Assembly: GCA_017941355.1 (NCBI GenBank)
Contig: JAGAWN010000012.1
Location: 1-42,638 of the forward strand
Reading direction: 5' to 3'
Source of the DNA: Ruminiclostridium sp.
GTDB taxonomy: Bacteria; Bacillota; Clostridia; Oscillospirales; Ruminococcaceae
Length of the DNA stretch: 42,638 bases
Both the position numbers and the translations under genes were made by a program. The notes under the pieces are model-generated. The model made no database searches and was not told the origin of the DNA. It saw nothing but the letters and a program-made list of their open reading frames with translations. This document shows, one piece after another, positions 40,321 to 42,638 of this stretch. Positions within the stretch are counted from its first letter, which is position 1. Each line of letters begins with the position of its first letter.

Positions 40321-40494
40321 TCAAACACCTTTTTGGGAACATATCTCCTTGACCTTTTCAAGAGAAATCTTATAAAACTCAGCAGCCTGTTCCATAGTCA
40401 TTATACCCTCAGATACGAGTTTTCTAATAGTAGTATTATTGTTCTTCTCAACAGCCTTGCTTTCTACATAACTACTCAGATTACACATATCAAA
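40297..40494. repeat. 29-bp direct repeat at the nuclease tail duplication
   Basis: A 29-base segment starting ACATAACTACTCAGATTACA occurs at 40297-40325 and again at 40466-40494. The second copy encodes MCNLSSYV inside the gene; the first spans the gene end and the remnant. The 169-base spacing marks a tandem duplication. Confidence 0.85.
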
Positions 40495-41265
40495 TACCTC
40501 CTTGTCAAATTCTTCGATCATCGGGATCCCGAAGTCGTTATCAAGTCTGTTCTTCTTCCCGTTGACATCATTATTGAGCAGCAGCGTCCCCAAAAGTCCA
40601 ATAATACCGTCCATATCCTTGGAAGTGCTTCCGAGATTTATCATTATCAACGAAAGCATATCATATCCTGCTTTCTCAGCATGTATGTCAGGATAGCTTC
40701 CGGCAAGGACTTCCGGCTTTATGCCGTACTGCACTATGGTATTCTCGCGTTCTTCTTTTGCATCCAAACATATCCAAATGGAATACACTTTTTTGAGCTT
40801 GTCGTATTCGGAATCCTTGAATTCAGTCCCGTACTGTGCCGAGATAAGCCTTCCGCAATAATAAAAGCCTCTTTTCAGAACGGCTTGTATGTTGCCGGTT
40901 ACATTCTGCGCTTCAATATTTATTATGAGTTCGATAGCGCCACCCGACCCGTCGGGCGCGACAGCTCTGAACTTTATATCGAAGAACCTTTTGCCTTCTC
41001 CTGTAAAAGAGTTCTCCGTAGAATCCCCCACGATCCTGTCGGGAGTGTCGGGATCGACTGCTTCGGTACTAATCGTGCGTTCACCTATGTATTTTTCAGC
41101 TTCACGCCGATCCATACCTCTGAATTCCTCTGTTACGGAAGTAAGGATGTACGCTATAATGCTCTTATACGACAGCAGCTTCTTGCAGTGCTCATCATAT
41201 CGTGCTTTGATATCAGCTGCGTCAATATTGTCAGCCATCATCGTTGGTCTTTCCATCTGTATCAT
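40321..41265 (-). CDS. PD-(D/E)XK nuclease-family (Rpn-like) protein
   Basis: This 314-aa protein has FFDIKFRAVAPDGSGGAIEL and LIINIEAQNVT, a D...E-x-Q core of PD-(D/E)XK type, then GFYYCGRLISAQYG. The C-terminal tail (TIRKLVSEGIMTMEQAAEFY) is HTH-like. It resembles short nucleases that are repeated in Ruminococcus genomes. It has its own perfect sigma-A promoter (41281-41309). The tail is duplicated downstream. The catalytic role is likely but unproven. Confidence 0.8.
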   Translation of the reverse strand: MIQMERPTMMADNIDAADIKARYDEHCKKLLSYKSIIAYILTSVTEEFRGMDRREAEKYIGERTISTEAVDPDTPDRIVGDSTENSFTGEGKRFFDIKFRAVAPDGSGGAIELIINIEAQNVTGNIQAVLKRGFYYCGRLISAQYGTEFKDSEYDKLKKVYSIWICLDAKEERENTIVQYGIKPEVLAGSYPDIHAEKAGYDMLSLIMINLGSTSKDMDGIIGLLGTLLLNNDVNGKKNRLDNDFGIPMIEEFDKEVFDMCNLSSYVESKAVEKNNNTTIRKLVSEGIMTMEQAAEFYKISLEKVKEICSQKGV

Positions 41266-41280
41266 CGCATCCTTTCTATT

Positions 41281-41309
41281 ATTATATCACCTCAACCGCA
41301 GAATGTCAA
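41281..41309 (-). promoter_or_regulatory. Consensus sigma-A promoter of the second nuclease
   Basis: Minus strand: TTGACA (41304-41309), 17 bases, TATAAT (41281-41286), both perfect. The -10 box lies 15 bases before the start codon, so the leader is very short. Confidence 0.85.
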
Positions 41310-41336
41310 TATTTTTGCCGCAGTCTCTGCCTTTTT

Positions 41337-42233
41337 TCAGCATTCGTTCCTGCAGATGATCTCCTTCATCTTATCGGTATTGTCAGCCAAATACCCCATA
41401 CCCGTCCTGTTGTCGAACACTGCGTATCCGCTGTTCTTGAGCACATATACGGCATACCCATCCGGATACATTATGTCTGCATACAAGTATGCGCCACCGG
41501 AGGTGCATATACAGTCATAAGTCTTGTCACCTACTGTAAGTGCATACTGATACTTTGTCCTGATATACGGGTTTCTTCTCTTTGAAAGACTGGTTTTTCC
41601 TGATTTCTTCGCGATTATCTCTACCAATCCCGTACAACCATTAAGAGCATTGCTTGATATCTGAGTCACACAGTCCACGCTTATATATCTGAGCTTATTG
41701 CATCTCTTGAAAGTACTGCCGGAGCATTTAGCTCCGAAAATATCGATCTTCGATATGTTCGTCTTTGAAAATGCGAGATTACCGATACACTCGATATTAT
41801 CGCTAAGGTTTACGACCTCAAGTCCGCTGTCCTCAAATGCGTATTTTCCTATCTCACGGCAACTAGGAAGGTTTACATGCTTTAATGACCGACAATGAAG
41901 GAAAGCCCCGTTGCATATCTTTTCGACCTTGGGCAGATACACTGAGTACAGTTTCTTGCAGGTCGAAAAGTTTATCAGCAGTTCTTTAAGGTTTGCAGCG
42001 CTTACTGTCTCCAGATTAGGAAAGCAATATGCCAGCGAGCCTATATCTCTGCCTTCTTCCTTAAAGCCCATAGATACAGCAGATACAGCAACAATGCTCT
42101 TTACCAGCACAAGCATCTCTTTCACCTGCTCGATCCCGGCATCTATTTCTGTCACATTCTCCGGGAATACGAGAGTTCCGTCCTTAATGTCATCATATTC
42201 GATAACCTCAGCTATGCCGTTGTTTACTATCAT
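41337..42233 (-). CDS. BspA-type leucine-rich repeat protein (298 aa)
   Basis: Several LRR_5/BspA-like repeats are seen in the middle: KLYSVYLPKVEKICNGAFLH, SLKHVNLPSCREIGKYAFED and GLEVVNLSDNIECIGNLAFS. A C-terminal beta-rich part follows (YALTVGDKTYDCICTSGGAY). No signal peptide is visible, so it is probably intracellular, unlike many BspA surface proteins. The start is placed at MIVNNGIAEV since AAAGGA lies about 8 bases upstream. It may bind proteins in the element; the function is unknown. Confidence 0.78.
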   Translation of the reverse strand: MIVNNGIAEVIEYDDIKDGTLVFPENVTEIDAGIEQVKEMLVLVKSIVAVSAVSMGFKEEGRDIGSLAYCFPNLETVSAANLKELLINFSTCKKLYSVYLPKVEKICNGAFLHCRSLKHVNLPSCREIGKYAFEDSGLEVVNLSDNIECIGNLAFSKTNISKIDIFGAKCSGSTFKRCNKLRYISVDCVTQISSNALNGCTGLVEIIAKKSGKTSLSKRRNPYIRTKYQYALTVGDKTYDCICTSGGAYLYADIMYPDGYAVYVLKNSGYAVFDNRTGMGYLADNTDKMKEIICRNEC

Positions 42234-42275
42234 AATACCCATCCTTTCTGTATTATCTTCTTTTACCCGATATTA

Positions 42276-42638
42276 TCATTCCAATTCAAGCAGGAATTCC
42301 GTCCAGCCTTCAGGTAGAAATACACCCGGTTTTGCAAATTTTCTGTTCTGTTTTGGTGCTGTTATAAAGCTGATTGCTTTCAGTTCATCCAGTGAAGCAT
42401 ATATTCTGCCCAGCCTGCGAGTGCAATGCTTTGACAGAGGCAGTATAAGCGCCTTTTTGTCGGTATCTCTCACGATCCCGGTTTTGTGCTTGATTATGTA
42501 GGCGATATTGATCACATCCATAAGCCTCATAGACACACGAAATACTTCCGTTCCCATTGTAAGTTCTGCCAGACACTTTATAAGCTTGTAATAATCAAAT
42601 GGCGGCTCAAACTGAACAACATCCTGCACCATCTGGTA
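42276..42638 (-). CDS. Unknown protein, partial at right edge
   Basis: The frame is open to the window edge. It contains FDYYKLIKCLAELTMGTEVF, IAYIIKHKTGIVRDTDKKAL and PGVFLPEGWTEFLLELE. An in-frame ATG is at 42632, but only six bases precede it, so the true start may lie beyond. No family recognised. Confidence 0.55.
   Translation of the reverse strand, partial: YQMVQDVVQFEPPFDYYKLIKCLAELTMGTEVFRVSMRLMDVINIAYIIKHKTGIVRDTDKKALILPLSKHCTRRLGRIYASLDELKAISFITAPKQNRKFAKPGVFLPEGWTEFLLELE

Noticed and set aside
20946-42638. tRNA genes, att sites, insertion sequences or rRNA.
   Set aside because: None could be recognised by eye in either strand of the gaps.

Overview
The window looks like a gut Firmicute of the Ruminococcus/Oscillospiraceae type. 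I infer this from gene content (a Nif11-leader RiPP cluster with NHLM-type transporters, DpnD/PcfM-like, DUF4314-like and Rpn/PD-(D/E)XK genes), strong AGGAGG ribosome binding sites, and consensus sigma-A promoters. Nothing here fixes the species. Almost all genes lie on the minus strand.

Region 1 (1-10200) is a ribosomally synthesised, post-translationally modified peptide (RiPP) cluster, read right to left. A strong sigma-A promoter (10121-10149), preceded by AT-rich 19-bp repeats, drives a HExxH protein, a membrane-anchored DUF3574-like protein, a STAS protein, a very short membrane-fusion-like protein and two NHLM-type ABC transporters, one with a C39 leader peptidase. A second transcription unit starts near 3300. 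It holds a 66-aa peptide with its own double-glycine motif, an overlapping ECF sigma factor, a radical SAM/SPASM maturase, and at least three tandem precursors: two complete, and the first codons of a third at the left edge. Leaders are nearly identical and Cys-containing cores diverge, so the likely scheme is rSAM modification, C39 cleavage after GG, and export.

Region 2 (10230-42638) looks like the backbone of a large mobile or extrachromosomal element with cargo. Backbone genes include a short DnaG-type primase, RecJ, a ParB-like protein, an N6-methylase-like protein without a visible catalytic motif, an Api92-like protein and many small acidic or Cys-rich proteins of unknown role. No relaxase, VirB4/TraG, integrase or phage structural gene is visible, so plasmid, ICE and phage cannot be separated.

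The most striking pattern is regulatory. Nine backbone transcription units are headed by a related element. On the minus strand it reads: a TCTAAT-like hexamer, 17 bp, CATAAT inside a CGTAATCATAATATA core, usually about 12-16 bp, then a GACGAACGGAGT box. In several cases it directly follows the hairpin terminator of the preceding unit. Cargo units (a Phd/VapC-like toxin-antitoxin pair, an AlkZ-related gene, a MATE/acyl-ligase pair, an Rpn-like nuclease with an AAA-ATPase, and a second nuclease) instead carry ordinary sigma-A promoters. This suggests a shared, element-specific control system.

The plus-strand island at 21070-26450 carries the AlkZ-related gene, remnants of a PnuC-like transporter and an AAA-ATPase, and a MATE transporter translationally coupled to an adenylation-ACP-PlsC fusion. 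That pair resembles a rearranged analogue of the LplT/Aas lysophospholipid-recycling pair or a small acyl-lipid pathway. All assignments come from reading sequence and translations by eye; no database search was run.
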